Below are positions 22,799 to 32,912 of a stretch of DNA of 64,000 bases, in pieces (the first letter of the stretch is position 1; the number at the start of each line of letters is the position of its first letter). The stretch lies in contig NVWV01000012.1 in the NCBI GenBank assembly GCA_002746305.1, positions 107,417 through 171,416 of the forward strand, read 5' to 3'. A model generated the notes under the pieces. That model was not told the origin of the DNA and did not search any database. It saw only the letters and a program-made list of their open reading frames with translations. A program made the translations under genes and the position numbers. This stretch comes from Bacteroidota bacterium (GTDB taxonomy: Bacteria > Bacteroidota > Bacteroidia > NS11-12g > UBA9320).

Positions 22799-25354
22799 TT
22801 ATTCCTTCCTTCCGATTACTTCATCTAGACCTCTAAATATATCTCCTTTTCTTTTCACCAACTGCATGTATTCAAAAGACTCTGGGACCACCAATCTGCT
22901 GGTCGTAGGAAATGATGTAGTCCAGAGGCTTCTATTGTCAGACCTAAGGTCATCAATTCTATGATTATGATTAATTCTAAAACTATGTAAGTTTTGGCTG
23001 TACTTTTTTGCATTTAAAAAGCCCAAAATATCTTCATCTGATATGTGATAGGGCAATGCAATATGAGTATACTTAACTGAATCACTAACCATATTCTTGA
23101 CCAATCTATTTACCAAATAAGGTAGTGTTTGCATTTCTGTTCCCGTTGATATCACCGCACTGAACTCTCCAGATTCATCAATTTCTAGAATATTCTCCTG
23201 CCTTTTCTTGATACTAATTGTATCGTTTAAAAAGTCATCTGTGGAATTCATAATCTGGACAAAAACCACTGTTCTATCCTTAAAAATAGAATCCCAAGTT
23301 GTATCACTTCTCAGGTATTGATACAATTTATATTGACTAAGCATTCCTGAATTTTCAAAATATCCTCCATCTACAAAATGACCAACACCTTCAATCTTAG
23401 CAGCAGGACTAACTAGAGGAAAACGATTACAGGTCGACAATGCTTGAATATACTTTAAAGAAGAATCTGGCCTATCTGTTGCCAAAATATCAACAGATCC
23501 AGGAAACACTTTTGAGAACTCTGTTGTATTCCAATACACAGAAGTAGCCAAACCTTGTACATTGTGTGTACCCGCCGAGTTTGTAATTAACATTGGGAAA
23601 TAACTGTTTTTACTAATGTAAGACCAATAGCCTCGATAGGAGAGCTCACTCATCTTTGGTTCACCAATGATATCTTGATAGATTTCTAGACTCTTTTTGG
23701 CTCTATCAACTTTCTTATCAAATGGAAAATCTATCAGCTCTCTGATTAGATCTTTTCCAAACATCCAAGCCAAATCTAGCGATAAAAAATTACCTCTGAG
23801 ACTATCTATCTTGGGTAGCACCTCAGCACGCCTATCTCGTAAATTATGCTGAATGGCAGCATAAACACCTTGCCCCATACCACCTCCTGAAACTCCAGAC
23901 AGAGAAATAGTATTGTTCAGAATGCTCGTTTTACCGTTGGGCCCATAATGGTCTAAACTATCTAAAATTAGATTGTTCCAAATATTTGCGGTTAAGCCTC
24001 CCCCATACGATGCAATGAAATAGATATTAGAATCTGAACTTTTTTCAAGACTAGTCTTAAACATCTCTCTAAACTCATTCTGGTCAATTAATTCGGCTTT
24101 ATCCTCTCCAACATATTCCAAGGTATGTAAGTCATTACCACTGATAGATGTAAAATAGGAAATCAATAATAGACCAATGCCAAGAAACGGAACAGCGTAA
24201 AGATAAAAATGCCCAAACATTCGTTTACCCCAATTAAGCTCCTGCACTTGACTACCTACACTTTTTTTCAAAAGCTTACTCTGATAATAAAGACGGTGTT
24301 TCAGTGGGTGAATAATGAGCCCATATATCGTATAGAGTATGGACAATATTATTACGATTGGAGAAAACTTAAGTGGCCAAATATTGCTAGCAACCAATAA
24401 GAGTAACGCCAGAACTCCACCCAAACTTTGCACTTTCAGAAAATTCTTATGATCCGACATATGAACCACTGGATCAAAAATTGATGCCACTACAAAATTT
24501 AAAAATTTAAAAAATAAATTGTATTTAGAATCTGCTCTTGTAATTCTAGCCTTATCCTTAACAGACCCTAAAATATTTTTGGCCTTAGTTCTTAAATGCC
24601 TAAACAACGTATAATTAACCGTTGCCAAGAAGTTTAAGAGTATGAAAAGAACAAATGTTTGCTTGCTCCAACCGTATACGTAACTTGAATACAGCAATAC
24701 AACGAACAGAACCAGTCCTACATTAATTAGAACAGTAAGCAAAATCAACATCCTTTTCTGATTGGGCTTCTTTTTTCCTAGTTTGTACATTAAAAGATAG
24801 ATGAAAATAGATAGTATTGAAGCACACAGACCCAACCCATTTCCTGTCCACGAACACCCAATCACTTCAGTATAAGTTCTAAATATGATAAAATAAAAAC
24901 TTGAAAGGAACAAAACTCCTAAAGCATGCTTTAAAATCTTGTAGTATCTGTAAACTCGTTGCTCATCCTTAGGAAGTAGAAAGTAATAATTCTTAGGAGT
25001 TCTGTCAAAAGTCAGAATACCAAACCAACTCCAAGATGGAGACATGGTCCATTGGACATTAACATTGGCATCATTCACTAACTTAACAGCACCTCTTTCT
25101 TGCCTCTTAATGTCTAAGTAGTCGGGGTAATGACTAACGACCAGAGACAAACAAACCATTAAAACCCAAAACACCCCAAGATTAAATGGACTTTGCAACA
25201 GGTCTATTACCAATTCTCCAGATTGAAATGGTAATGTTAGCAATACTGCTACTACTGAAAAAATTAATAGACTAACCCAACAGGTTTTTAAAAATCGGGA
25301 TAATGCCTTTAAGATTCCATGAAATGCGACTAAAATTGGATTTGGTTCTTTCAT
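22799..25354 (-). CDS. Patatin-like phospholipase with N-terminal membrane domain
   Basis: This is an 851-residue protein. About ten hydrophobic segments fill the first 400 residues. The C-terminal half is patatin-like: an oxyanion-type YGGGL near 455, the nucleophile motif GVSGGG with Ser near 487, and the catalytic Asp in VDGGYFENSG near 660. Patatin-type enzymes use a Ser-Asp dyad to cleave acyl chains from lipids. It is the last gene of an apparent operon with 25411 and 26790, which all look lipid-related. The start is 56 bases after the previous stop. Confidence 0.75.
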   Translation of the reverse strand: MKEPNPILVAFHGILKALSRFLKTCWVSLLIFSVVAVLLTLPFQSGELVIDLLQSPFNLGVFWVLMVCLSLVVSHYPDYLDIKRQERGAVKLVNDANVNVQWTMSPSWSWFGILTFDRTPKNYYFLLPKDEQRVYRYYKILKHALGVLFLSSFYFIIFRTYTEVIGCSWTGNGLGLCASILSIFIYLLMYKLGKKKPNQKRMLILLTVLINVGLVLFVVLLYSSYVYGWSKQTFVLFILLNFLATVNYTLFRHLRTKAKNILGSVKDKARITRADSKYNLFFKFLNFVVASIFDPVVHMSDHKNFLKVQSLGGVLALLLLVASNIWPLKFSPIVIILSILYTIYGLIIHPLKHRLYYQSKLLKKSVGSQVQELNWGKRMFGHFYLYAVPFLGIGLLLISYFTSISGNDLHTLEYVGEDKAELIDQNEFREMFKTSLEKSSDSNIYFIASYGGGLTANIWNNLILDSLDHYGPNGKTSILNNTISLSGVSGGGMGQGVYAAIQHNLRDRRAEVLPKIDSLRGNFLSLDLAWMFGKDLIRELIDFPFDKKVDRAKKSLEIYQDIIGEPKMSELSYRGYWSYISKNSYFPMLITNSAGTHNVQGLATSVYWNTTEFSKVFPGSVDILATDRPDSSLKYIQALSTCNRFPLVSPAAKIEGVGHFVDGGYFENSGMLSQYKLYQYLRSDTTWDSIFKDRTVVFVQIMNSTDDFLNDTISIKKRQENILEIDESGEFSAVISTGTEMQTLPYLVNRLVKNMVSDSVKYTHIALPYHISDEDILGFLNAKKYSQNLHSFRINHNHRIDDLRSDNRSLWTTSFPTTSRLVVPESFEYMQLVKRKGDIFRGLDEVIGRKE

Positions 25355-25410
25355 TCGTTTATATTCTAATTCAAGGTTTGTTTATTCCGAGGGGTATTCT
25401 AAGCAAATTC

Positions 25411-26781
25411 CTACTCCCCTCTGGCAATTTTTCTGCCAAAAAATATGGGTTTATTCCATGTGCGATGGTTCTTGGGACCGTAGGCAATTAGGTTATGAAG
25501 CTTCGGATTATGAAAAGGTTTCGTATGTGCTTTAATGAAAAGTTGATACCATTTTTTACTTCTAATTAAAACATTAGTCACCATAATAGTGCTATCGTCA
25601 GTCTGAAATATCGCCTTTGGAACATGAAAACACAATGGGTCAGTCGGATCTCTAAAAGCAACTATATTCACGGAATCCACCAGCAAATTTCCACAATTAT
25701 CTGTAAGAAAATTAACGGCCTTTGCCTTAGGATTTTGTAAATTTATATCTTCAAAATGAAATAGGTTAAGTTGGTTCGTAAGCATGTAGAAATTTATGTT
25801 AATGCCTTTATAGAAAGAAATATCCTCAATTACGTGATAATAATCTTCATTATGAGGACCAAATATTAGAACGCCTTTGGCTTTCAGAAAGTTCTTTCTC
25901 AACTCAACCTTGGTCCAAAACGAACAATTTTCAGACTCGGCTGAGTCATTATACTCATATTTTGACTTCTTCAAAGCATCATTGAGTTTTTCTAGAACCT
26001 GAATACTCAGTTCAGAAAATGCATCTGCAATAATTGAACTCCCCATACTACCCGATACAATATGTAAATTGTGACTCGTCTTAATAGTAGATGGCGTCCT
26101 CGTATTCGTTAAATAGAAGTCCATTGGCATATTTTGCTCTGTACTAATCTCGTCATCGACTAATAAATTACCTGCAAGTCTATTCAAAGAGGACATGAGA
26201 AATTTGCGAATAGCGGGATTATTATAGGCCATAAAATCACTAAGTTGACTTATCATTAACTCCTCCTTTACTAATCTACCAATACTTCCTCTTCTAACAT
26301 GCGGATCATCATACGCCAATAAATTTTCTTTTAACCCCTTAATGATATCTGACCAATGATAGGAGTAAAAGATAAATTCCTGTGATTTATTTGTTTCCTT
26401 GTTCAACCTGTTTAGTCGATAAACAGTGCAGGAAGTAACCCCATTTGAATCTAAAATGTATTTTTTCTTTTGGTCACGGACCTTTTGTGAGAGACCAAGA
26501 TCTTCGATAATATTATTGATGAAATCAAATGAATATCCTTCGTGCTTCACGCCCGTTCCATGAATTATTAAAACTCTCACAATATCCGACCTATCGTCAT
26601 TCAAAGCAGGAAACTTGTCTTGACTATAAAACTTAACTCTCCCTTGAGGCTTAAAGTCTTCTAATACACCTAATGTTGTCCCATTTGAGACAAGGCCAAT
26701 GAGACTAAAAGTGATTAAAATCAAGAAATTCAAATAGCCCGGTTTTGTTATCATATCTATTCTTAGTTTATTATTTAACAT
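25411..26781 (-). CDS. Putative serine hydrolase (alpha/beta fold), exported
   Basis: This 456-residue protein is of no certain family. After a hydrophobic N-terminus (LNFLILITFSLIGLVSNG) it has VRVLIIHGTGVKHEGYS, an HGTG oxyanion-type motif as in lipases, and LHIVSGSMGSSIIADAF, which resembles a nucleophile elbow with Ser in place of the first Gly (SxSxG). The ATG at 26754 is a possible alternative start. It begins 8 bases after the stop of the barrel gene at 26790 and precedes the patatin gene, so the three are likely one operon. Function is inferred only. Confidence 0.55.
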   Translation of the reverse strand: MLNNKLRIDMITKPGYLNFLILITFSLIGLVSNGTTLGVLEDFKPQGRVKFYSQDKFPALNDDRSDIVRVLIIHGTGVKHEGYSFDFINNIIEDLGLSQKVRDQKKKYILDSNGVTSCTVYRLNRLNKETNKSQEFIFYSYHWSDIIKGLKENLLAYDDPHVRRGSIGRLVKEELMISQLSDFMAYNNPAIRKFLMSSLNRLAGNLLVDDEISTEQNMPMDFYLTNTRTPSTIKTSHNLHIVSGSMGSSIIADAFSELSIQVLEKLNDALKKSKYEYNDSAESENCSFWTKVELRKNFLKAKGVLIFGPHNEDYYHVIEDISFYKGININFYMLTNQLNLFHFEDINLQNPKAKAVNFLTDNCGNLLVDSVNIVAFRDPTDPLCFHVPKAIFQTDDSTIMVTNVLIRSKKWYQLFIKAHTKPFHNPKLHNLIAYGPKNHRTWNKPIFFGRKIARGE

Positions 26782-26789
26782 ATCAAGTT

Positions 26790-27989
26790 TTATCTAATTG
26801 CTCCTAAAAGTATTTGTTTGGAATCAAAGCGTGGGGGATAGTATTTACTGAGTGTGAATGACAATCCAACGCCACCACCAATTACGACATCATCATATCG
26901 AATATTAAAAAAATCTCTCCCATAGAAAGCATGTATAATGACACCAACAGCTCTGTAGTTTAAAGGATTCATTTCAAAAAACAAATGCCCACTGTACCTA
27001 TACTTATTGGACCCTTGAAACTCACTTAAGTCGTTATCCAATATCCACTCATTTTCCAAACGTATCCGATAGGCAATGAAATTCCTTGGCAACCTATATA
27101 CCTTTCCTTTAACGGGATCCTCCCACTTCTTTAAACTCTTGGTATTCTTCGGCTTAAACCTAATTTGCATAGAGTTCTGTAATCGCCATTGGCCGTATTT
27201 CTTAATTTGTGCATCGTTAAAATTAAAAGCACCTCCAAAGGACATATCTCGTTGACCCGCTAAAGACATGGAAAACAAATTATTACCTGACAGATTTGAA
27301 AAAACTGCCTTTATATTGACATAGTTCGTTGAAAAATCACCTGAGATATAGTCGTTTCTAAAGTTCCCAAATGAGTCTGAGTATACCGTCCCCGGAGGTT
27401 GTCCATTGGAGAAATGCATCACACTAACTTCTAAATTTGCCATTTTCAATGGGGTCGTAGTCGCCTTCCAGTTATCCTTATTTACATAGTAGTACGGATC
27501 ATACTTTTTAATGCTTTTCTTCACATGTGAGTTCCAAAAAATCCACTCTCCCATAAATCCTACTTTCTGATTTGTCGGATAAATGGGATTTGAACTCCCT
27601 AAGGTCATCCTTATACCTGGGTTATACCTAAATGACAGTTTAGTGGTTTGTTTCCAATGCTTCATTTGGTTTCTACCCATTGCAATTGGAAAAACCAAGT
27701 CAATGTTACCTTCGAGCAAATAACCATCAGCCCCTTCTCCGTCCCTCAGAGCAAGTGCTCGTTTCTTTACCGAAGTATAGGATGGAAACATTGTGATGTA
27801 CGATATGGGAGCATTGCCTAGCAAAATTGATTGCATTCCGGTGTATACGCTGGAATCGTCATTGGGGAAAAAGTAACCAATTCTACTTGGCTGGTCATTT
27901 AACTCAAACGATTGGGACAAGCCAGATTTCACACTCAATACTAGGACTAATAAAAGAAAAACAATCTTTTTGAATGGTAAGGAGTTCAT
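26790..27989 (-). CDS. Outer-membrane barrel with HxSNG motif (phospholipase A/PagL-like)
   Basis: This 399-residue protein has a signal peptide ending SGLSQ and then many amphipathic strands with aromatic residues. Near residue 191 it has SVMHFSNGQPPG. The H-x-S-N-G pattern is the active-site motif of outer-membrane phospholipase A (PldA) and resembles that of the lipid A deacylase PagL. The rest does not clearly match either by eye. If the motif is real, the protein would cut acyl chains in the outer leaflet. It leads the operon with a hydrolase and a patatin-like protein. Confidence 0.5.
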   Translation of the reverse strand: MNSLPFKKIVFLLLVLVLSVKSGLSQSFELNDQPSRIGYFFPNDDSSVYTGMQSILLGNAPISYITMFPSYTSVKKRALALRDGEGADGYLLEGNIDLVFPIAMGRNQMKHWKQTTKLSFRYNPGIRMTLGSSNPIYPTNQKVGFMGEWIFWNSHVKKSIKKYDPYYYVNKDNWKATTTPLKMANLEVSVMHFSNGQPPGTVYSDSFGNFRNDYISGDFSTNYVNIKAVFSNLSGNNLFSMSLAGQRDMSFGGAFNFNDAQIKKYGQWRLQNSMQIRFKPKNTKSLKKWEDPVKGKVYRLPRNFIAYRIRLENEWILDNDLSEFQGSNKYRYSGHLFFEMNPLNYRAVGVIIHAFYGRDFFNIRYDDVVIGGGVGLSFTLSKYYPPRFDSKQILLGAIR

Positions 27990-28090
27990 ACTTAATTATA
28001 TCTAGTCTCAAAGGAATGAAATCTCTGAGACCTAAACAATACCCAAAAGGGGGTATACCTTACAGAAGATGATACTTCCTATTTGAAAAC

Positions 28091-28870
28091 CTAGGTAATC
28101 ATTAAGGATACACTTCCTAAACCATCAATTTTAGCAACAAACTTGTCCCCTTTTTCAATAGGCACCATTGGACCTAAGGCTCCCGAAAGCAGAATCTCTC
28201 CTTGACGTAAAGGATTCCCTTGGCTAGCCATAGTCTGTGCGAGCCATAAAGCTGCATTAAGCGGATTGTCCATACATGCTGCACCACTACCTTTTGACAC
28301 TATTTCATCGTTTTTGGTAAGTGTCATTTGACATGAAACTAAATCTACTTCTTCTATATTTACTTTAGATTCACCTAGTATATAGTGGCTTGCACTAGCA
28401 TTATCTGCTATTGTATCCGTAATTTTAATATCCCAATTGGCAATTCTACTACCTACTATTTCTATTGAAACAGTGACATAATCTATTGCCTCAATTAAGT
28501 CCGCTATGTTTATATCACCATCTAAATCCTTTGCCATCACAAAAGCTATCTCAGCCTCTGCTTTAGGTTGCATTAACGCACTAAACATAAGTTCTTGATT
28601 ACTTACCTCCATCGAGTCTAAAAGTACACCGTAATCTGGCTGATCTACTCCTAATTGTTCTTGAACTGCAAAAGATGTCAGACCTATCTTTTTACCCGTC
28701 ACTTTTGCTCCTAAAGAAATTCTTTTACGAGTATTAAGTGCTTGAATAGCATAAGCTGTTTCCAGATCTTCAATACCAAGCACATCCCTTATCGGTGGTA
28801 TTGCGATTCCGGATTGTGCTGCTTGATAAAGTCGGTCAGCAATAGTTTGAACGTCCAATTGTGTGGTCAT
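28091..28870 (-). CDS. 2-keto-4-pentenoate hydratase (2-hydroxypenta-2,4-dienoate hydratase)
   Basis: This 259-residue member of the fumarylacetoacetate hydrolase/hydratase fold has GKKIGLTSFAVQEQLGVDQPDYG near 60-80, then QPKAEAEIAFVM with metal-binding acidic residues, VSIEIVGSRIANWDI, and KGSGAACMDNPLNAALWLA. This matches MhpD/XylJ-type hydratases, which add water to 2-hydroxypenta-2,4-dienoate to give 4-hydroxy-2-oxovalerate. The next two pathway enzymes are at 30934 and 31883. A TATATTTG -7 box lies at 28881-28888 on the minus strand. Confidence 0.85.
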   Translation of the reverse strand: MTTQLDVQTIADRLYQAAQSGIAIPPIRDVLGIEDLETAYAIQALNTRKRISLGAKVTGKKIGLTSFAVQEQLGVDQPDYGVLLDSMEVSNQELMFSALMQPKAEAEIAFVMAKDLDGDINIADLIEAIDYVTVSIEIVGSRIANWDIKITDTIADNASASHYILGESKVNIEEVDLVSCQMTLTKNDEIVSKGSGAACMDNPLNAALWLAQTMASQGNPLRQGEILLSGALGPMVPIEKGDKFVAKIDGLGSVSLMIT

Positions 28871-28880
28871 AATAGTGCGT

Positions 28881-28888
28881 CAAATATA
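28881..28888 (-). promoter_or_regulatory. -7 box (TATATTTG) of the hydratase gene
   Basis: This is a perfect TANNTTTG match 10 bases upstream of the hydratase ATG. Further upstream the 9-mer ATTACAATC occurs twice, 14 bases apart (plus strand near 28934 and 28948), and could be a regulator site for the divergent TetR protein. Confidence 0.45.
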
Positions 28889-29050
28889 AGCGAGTTGTCT
28901 GCAACAGTTCTATTATTTAGAAACAAGTGCAGCATTACAATCAGTCCATTACAATCTCTAAAACGAGAGATAAAACACTATAAATTAGTTACTTATTAAA
29001 TTCATTTTCTATATCTTGCGGACATTTATTAACCTACTCACATTCACATT

Positions 29051-29632
29051 TTGACAAAAAAAGAAACGTTCGTCCAAAAAACACTTCAACTCTTTCATAA
29101 AAAAGGCTTTAAAGCAACCACGATGAGGGACATATCTGACAATATGGGATTTGAAGTCACCAACATTTACAACTATATAGAGAATAAACAATCCTTTCTG
29201 AGGGAGTTGCTCCTAGATATAGCCAATGAGTTTAGATTTGAATTAAACAACATTAATAACTCATCCTATGATAGCATAGAAAAACTAAGGGCTATCATTA
29301 GCATGCATGTAAGAATCTCTGCTCAAAAACCATATGAAGTTGCCTTGCTTGTAGACGACTTTAAGAATCTGGAAGAACCAGACTTGTCTGCGTTTAAAGA
29401 AAGAAAGCAGGAATACCAAGGAATTGTGATGGGCATTGTAAAAGAAGGCATGAACACAGGCGTAATACGTCAAATGCATTTGGAAATAACTACCCAAACC
29501 ATTCTTTCTACTCTTCGATGGCAATATATTTGGTTTGCCAAATATGGTACTGAAAAGGTTAACCCTATTGAAATGGAACGAAATATTATAGAAGTAATCC
29601 TACGAGGGATTGTCCCTAATAAAGAGTTATAA
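29051..29632 (+). CDS. TetR/AcrR family transcriptional regulator
   Basis: This is a 193-residue TetR-type repressor. The N-terminal HTH is VQKTLQLFHKKGFKATTMRDISDNMGFEVTNIYNYIENK, the standard family signature. The C-terminal ligand domain is mostly helical. The start is TTG at 29051 because the next ATG lies inside the HTH. It is divergent from the hydratase and converges on the dioxygenase with a few bases of overlap. It probably controls the aromatic catabolism genes around it. The inducer is unknown; an acyl-CoA or aromatic acid is plausible. Confidence 0.85.
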   Translation: MTKKETFVQKTLQLFHKKGFKATTMRDISDNMGFEVTNIYNYIENKQSFLRELLLDIANEFRFELNNINNSSYDSIEKLRAIISMHVRISAQKPYEVALLVDDFKNLEEPDLSAFKERKQEYQGIVMGIVKEGMNTGVIRQMHLEITTQTILSTLRWQYIWFAKYGTEKVNPIEMERNIIEVILRGIVPNKEL

Positions 29633-30760
29633 CGTTCCTCTAAGCTCTTGTTCTCTTTCTATGGCTTCAAAAAGTGCCTGAAAATTACCTTTCCCAAATG
29701 ACGTTGCCCCTTTACGTTGAATAATTTCGAAAAACATTGTAGGCCTTGGCTCTATCGGTTTTGTGAAGATTTGAAGCAAATATCCCTCATCATCCCTATC
29801 TACCAAAATACCCAGTTCTCTTAGTGGAGCTAATTCCTCATCAATTTTTCCAACTCTGTCTAAAACCACATCATAGTAAGTATCAGGAACTCTTAGGAAT
29901 TCAATCCCCCTAGATATTAATTCTCTTACTGTTGAGATAATATCATCGGTAGCCACTGCGATATGCTGTACTCCTGGCCCCTCATAAAAGTCTAAATATT
30001 CTTCGATTTGAGATTTTTTCTTCCCATCCGCTGGCTCATTAATCGGAAACTTAATTCGTCCATTCCCATTGCTCATCACCTTACTCATTAGAGCGGTATA
30101 TTCGGTAGAGATATCCTTGTCATCAAATGATACGATTTGAGCAAATCCAAGAACGTCTTTGTAAAAATTGACCCAAGTCATCATTTCACCCAGCTCTACA
30201 TTTCCTACCATATGATCTACATATTGCAGACCAACAGAAGAAGGATGATAGCTGGATTTCCATTCCTTATAGTTTGGCAAAAAGACACCATTATACTCTC
30301 CTCTTTCAACAAAGATGTGAACCGTTTCACCGTAGGTATAGATTCCAGAACGAACCACCTTACCTCCAGCATCTTCTTCGGTAGTGGGTGACATATAATG
30401 CTTAGCACCTCTCTTTATAGCTTCATTATAAGCAATTGTAGCATCAGGAACCCAAAGTGCTACTACCTTAACACCATCTCCATGTGCTTCTATATGTCTT
30501 CCTATATCTGTGCCACTTTTTAGTGGAGATGTGAGTACTAATCTTATCCTATCCTGACAAACAACATAGCTTTCTCTATCCGTAAGGCCCGTTTCTAACC
30601 CAGCATAAGCCAAGTCTTGAAAACCAAATGCTGTTTTATAGAAATGAGCAGCTTGTTTACTATTACTAACATACAACTCAATATAATCTGTTCCATACAA
30701 AGGCATAAAGTCTTGTGCCTCATCAAATAACTTTGGAAGATCTAGTGTGTTTGGAATCAT
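29627..30760 (-). CDS. hppD: 4-hydroxyphenylpyruvate dioxygenase
   Basis: This is a 377-residue two-domain vicinal-oxygen-chelate dioxygenase. It converts 4-hydroxyphenylpyruvate to homogentisate in tyrosine breakdown. The iron ligands are seen in VDHMVGNV (His), GVQHIAVATDD (His) and MFFEIIQRKG (Glu), with KKKSQIEEYLDFY before the second. The ATG at 30778 lies on the -7 box, so I place the start at 30760 (MIPNTLDLP). It has its own promoter and is not in an operon with the meta-cleavage genes. No homogentisate dioxygenase is in the window. Confidence 0.93.
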   Translation of the reverse strand: MIPNTLDLPKLFDEAQDFMPLYGTDYIELYVSNSKQAAHFYKTAFGFQDLAYAGLETGLTDRESYVVCQDRIRLVLTSPLKSGTDIGRHIEAHGDGVKVVALWVPDATIAYNEAIKRGAKHYMSPTTEEDAGGKVVRSGIYTYGETVHIFVERGEYNGVFLPNYKEWKSSYHPSSVGLQYVDHMVGNVELGEMMTWVNFYKDVLGFAQIVSFDDKDISTEYTALMSKVMSNGNGRIKFPINEPADGKKKSQIEEYLDFYEGPGVQHIAVATDDIISTVRELISRGIEFLRVPDTYYDVVLDRVGKIDEELAPLRELGILVDRDDEGYLLQIFTKPIEPRPTMFFEIIQRKGATSFGKGNFQALFEAIEREQELRGTL

Positions 30761-30775
30761 AAGAAAATTTTGATG

Positions 30776-30802
30776 CAAAGTTACAATTTAATATTGTCCA
30801 AA
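30776..30802 (-). promoter_or_regulatory. Promoter of the dioxygenase gene
   Basis: On the minus strand TTTG (30802-30799) and TAACTTTG (30783-30776) are 15 bases apart. The -7 box is a perfect consensus match; the spacer is shorter than usual. Its place rules out the ATG at 30778. Confidence 0.5.
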
Positions 30803-30933
30803 TCAGCTTGGATGTTATCAAAATTAACGAAGTAAGTAAGTCTCAATCATCAATTAAAATTAGAACCTTTTGTCACTACAGCTACAATAAATAAAATATA
30901 TTGCCAGCGTTTTTAGTGATAGCTGAAAAAAGA

Positions 30934-31881
30934 ATGAAAAAGAAAGTAGCAATTATTGGCAGTGGGAATATCGGAACCGACTTAATGATTAAAATCATGC
31001 GTACCTCTGATAAATTAGAAATGGGCTGCTTTGTAGGCATAGACCCAGAGTCTGACGGATTAGCAAGAGCCAAAAGAATGGGTGTAGATACATGTAGCAC
31101 AGGTATTGATGGACTACTCAAAATGCCCATATGGAATGACATTGAAGTAGTATTTGATGCCACCTCAGCTAAAGCACATCTTTACAATTTTGGAAAAATA
31201 AAGGCCTTTACTAAAAAGAAAATGGTAGACCTTACTCCTGCCGCTATTGGACCATATGTAGTTCCTGCAATATCCTTTGATGAAGATTTAAGAAAAAAAA
31301 TAGGTATTGAATTAGACCTAAAAAATACCTCCAATGTAAATATGGTTACCTGTGGAGGACAAGCTACTATTCCAATTGTAGCAGCCGTTAGTAGAATTAC
31401 TAAAGTCCATTATGGCGAAATTGTAGCCAGCATAGCTAGTAAGTCAGCTGGACCTGGAACTCGTGCTAATATCGATGAGTTTACAGAAACAACTTCCGAA
31501 GCAATAGAAAAAGTAGGTGGTGCCACCAAAGGAAAGGCTATCATTATACTAAATCCTGCAGAACCACCACTGGTTATGAGAGATACTGTATTTACCCTTA
31601 GTGAGCAAGCCGATAGGGAAGCCATTAGACAAAGCATCCATGATGTAGTAGCCGAAGTCCAAAAATATGTTCCTGGATACACTCTTCATCAAGAAGTTCA
31701 GTTTGATGATATTTCTGATGATAATCCAGTCTTTATAGAAGGGGTTGGTTATAAAAGCGGTTTAAAAACAACGGTCCTTTTACAGGTAATAGGTGCAGGA
31801 CACTACCTACCAGAATATGCAGGAAATCTTGATATTATGACCAGTGCAGCATTAGCCGTTGGAGAAAAACTAGTTGGATAA
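30934..31881 (+). CDS. Acetaldehyde dehydrogenase (acylating)
   Basis: This is a 315-residue enzyme of the MhpF/DmpF/XylQ type. The NAD site is [17 protein letters not shown]. Catalytic Cys lies in [13 protein letters not shown], and STGIDGLLK and [12 protein letters not shown] are family features. It oxidises acetaldehyde with CoA to acetyl-CoA and normally forms a channelled complex with the aldolase encoded next. The start is ATG 30934; a TTG at 30901 is also in frame. The next gene begins 1 base after the stop. Confidence 0.92.
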   Translation: MKKKVAIIGSGNIGTDLMIKIMRTSDKLEMGCFVGIDPESDGLARAKRMGVDTCSTGIDGLLKMPIWNDIEVVFDATSAKAHLYNFGKIKAFTKKKMVDLTPAAIGPYVVPAISFDEDLRKKIGIELDLKNTSNVNMVTCGGQATIPIVAAVSRITKVHYGEIVASIASKSAGPGTRANIDEFTETTSEAIEKVGGATKGKAIIILNPAEPPLVMRDTVFTLSEQADREAIRQSIHDVVAEVQKYVPGYTLHQEVQFDDISDDNPVFIEGVGYKSGLKTTVLLQVIGAGHYLPEYAGNLDIMTSAALAVGEKLVG

Positions 31882-31882
31882 A

Positions 31883-32896
31883 ATGAGCGAAAGAAAAATA
31901 TACATACAGGATGTTACTCTTCGAGATGGCATGCATGCCATTCGTCATCAATACGATAAAAAGCAACTAAAAGATTTAGCCATTTCTTTGGATCGGGCTG
32001 GAGTGGATGCAATTGAGATTTCTCACGGCGATGGACTAAATGGGGGCAGTTTCAACTACGGTTTTGGGGCTCATACTGACTGGGATTGGTTAGAGGGGGT
32101 TTCTGAACAGTTAAATCACTCTGTTTTGACAACATTACTGTTACCCGGAATAGGAACTATTAAGGATCTAAAAAGGGCACACGATTTAGGAGTAAAATCT
32201 GTAAGAATTGCAACCCATTGTACTGAAGCAGATGTAAGTAAACAACACATTGAAGCAGCTAAAGACCTTGGTATGGATGTTGGAGGTTTTTTAATGATGG
32301 CTCATATGAATGAACCTACGAAACTTGCGGAACAAGCTAAATTAATGGAAAGCTATGGAGCAGATTGCGTATACGTTACGGACAGTGCTGGGGCTCTAAT
32401 GATGGATGGGGTAGCTGACAGAATTAAAGCGTTCAAAGATGTGCTAAACTCAGATACTGAAATAGGAATTCATTGTCACCATAACCTTAGCCTTGGAGTT
32501 GCAAATACTATAGTTGCAATGCAACACGGTGCAACTAGGCTTGATGCTTCGCTTGCGGGAATGGGTGCCGGAGCAGGTAATTGTCCACTTGAAGTATTGG
32601 TAGCAGTTCTCAATAAAATGGGAATAGAACATAACTCAAATCTTGATCAACTTATGAACTTAGCTGATGATGTTATAAGACCATTGCAAGAAAGACCTGT
32701 AAGAGTAGACAGAGAAACACTTAGCTTAGGGTATGCTGGTGTATACTCTAGCTTCTTACTTCACAGTGAACGAGCAGCCCAAAAATACGGTCTCAAAACT
32801 TTTGAAATCCTTCAGGAACTTGGTAATCGTAAGATGGTAGGCGGTCAAGAAGATATGATTGTAGATGTTGCTTTAGATATGCTAAAAAAGAAGTAA
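31883..32896 (+). CDS. 4-hydroxy-2-oxovalerate aldolase
   Basis: This 337-residue TIM-barrel enzyme of the MhpE/DmpG type has [18 protein letters not shown], an HMGL-like first strand with metal and catalytic residues, [16 protein letters not shown] with the two metal His, and [22 protein letters not shown]. It splits 4-hydroxy-2-oxovalerate into pyruvate and acetaldehyde, which is passed to the dehydrogenase just upstream. I use ATG 31883 instead of the overlapping TTG at 31874. The heme-PAS kinase gene follows after 16 bases. Confidence 0.93.
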   Translation: MSERKIYIQDVTLRDGMHAIRHQYDKKQLKDLAISLDRAGVDAIEISHGDGLNGGSFNYGFGAHTDWDWLEGVSEQLNHSVLTTLLLPGIGTIKDLKRAHDLGVKSVRIATHCTEADVSKQHIEAAKDLGMDVGGFLMMAHMNEPTKLAEQAKLMESYGADCVYVTDSAGALMMDGVADRIKAFKDVLNSDTEIGIHCHHNLSLGVANTIVAMQHGATRLDASLAGMGAGAGNCPLEVLVAVLNKMGIEHNSNLDQLMNLADDVIRPLQERPVRVDRETLSLGYAGVYSSFLLHSERAAQKYGLKTFEILQELGNRKMVGGQEDMIVDVALDMLKKK

Positions 32897-32912
32897 CTCT
32901 AACTTTGCCTTA

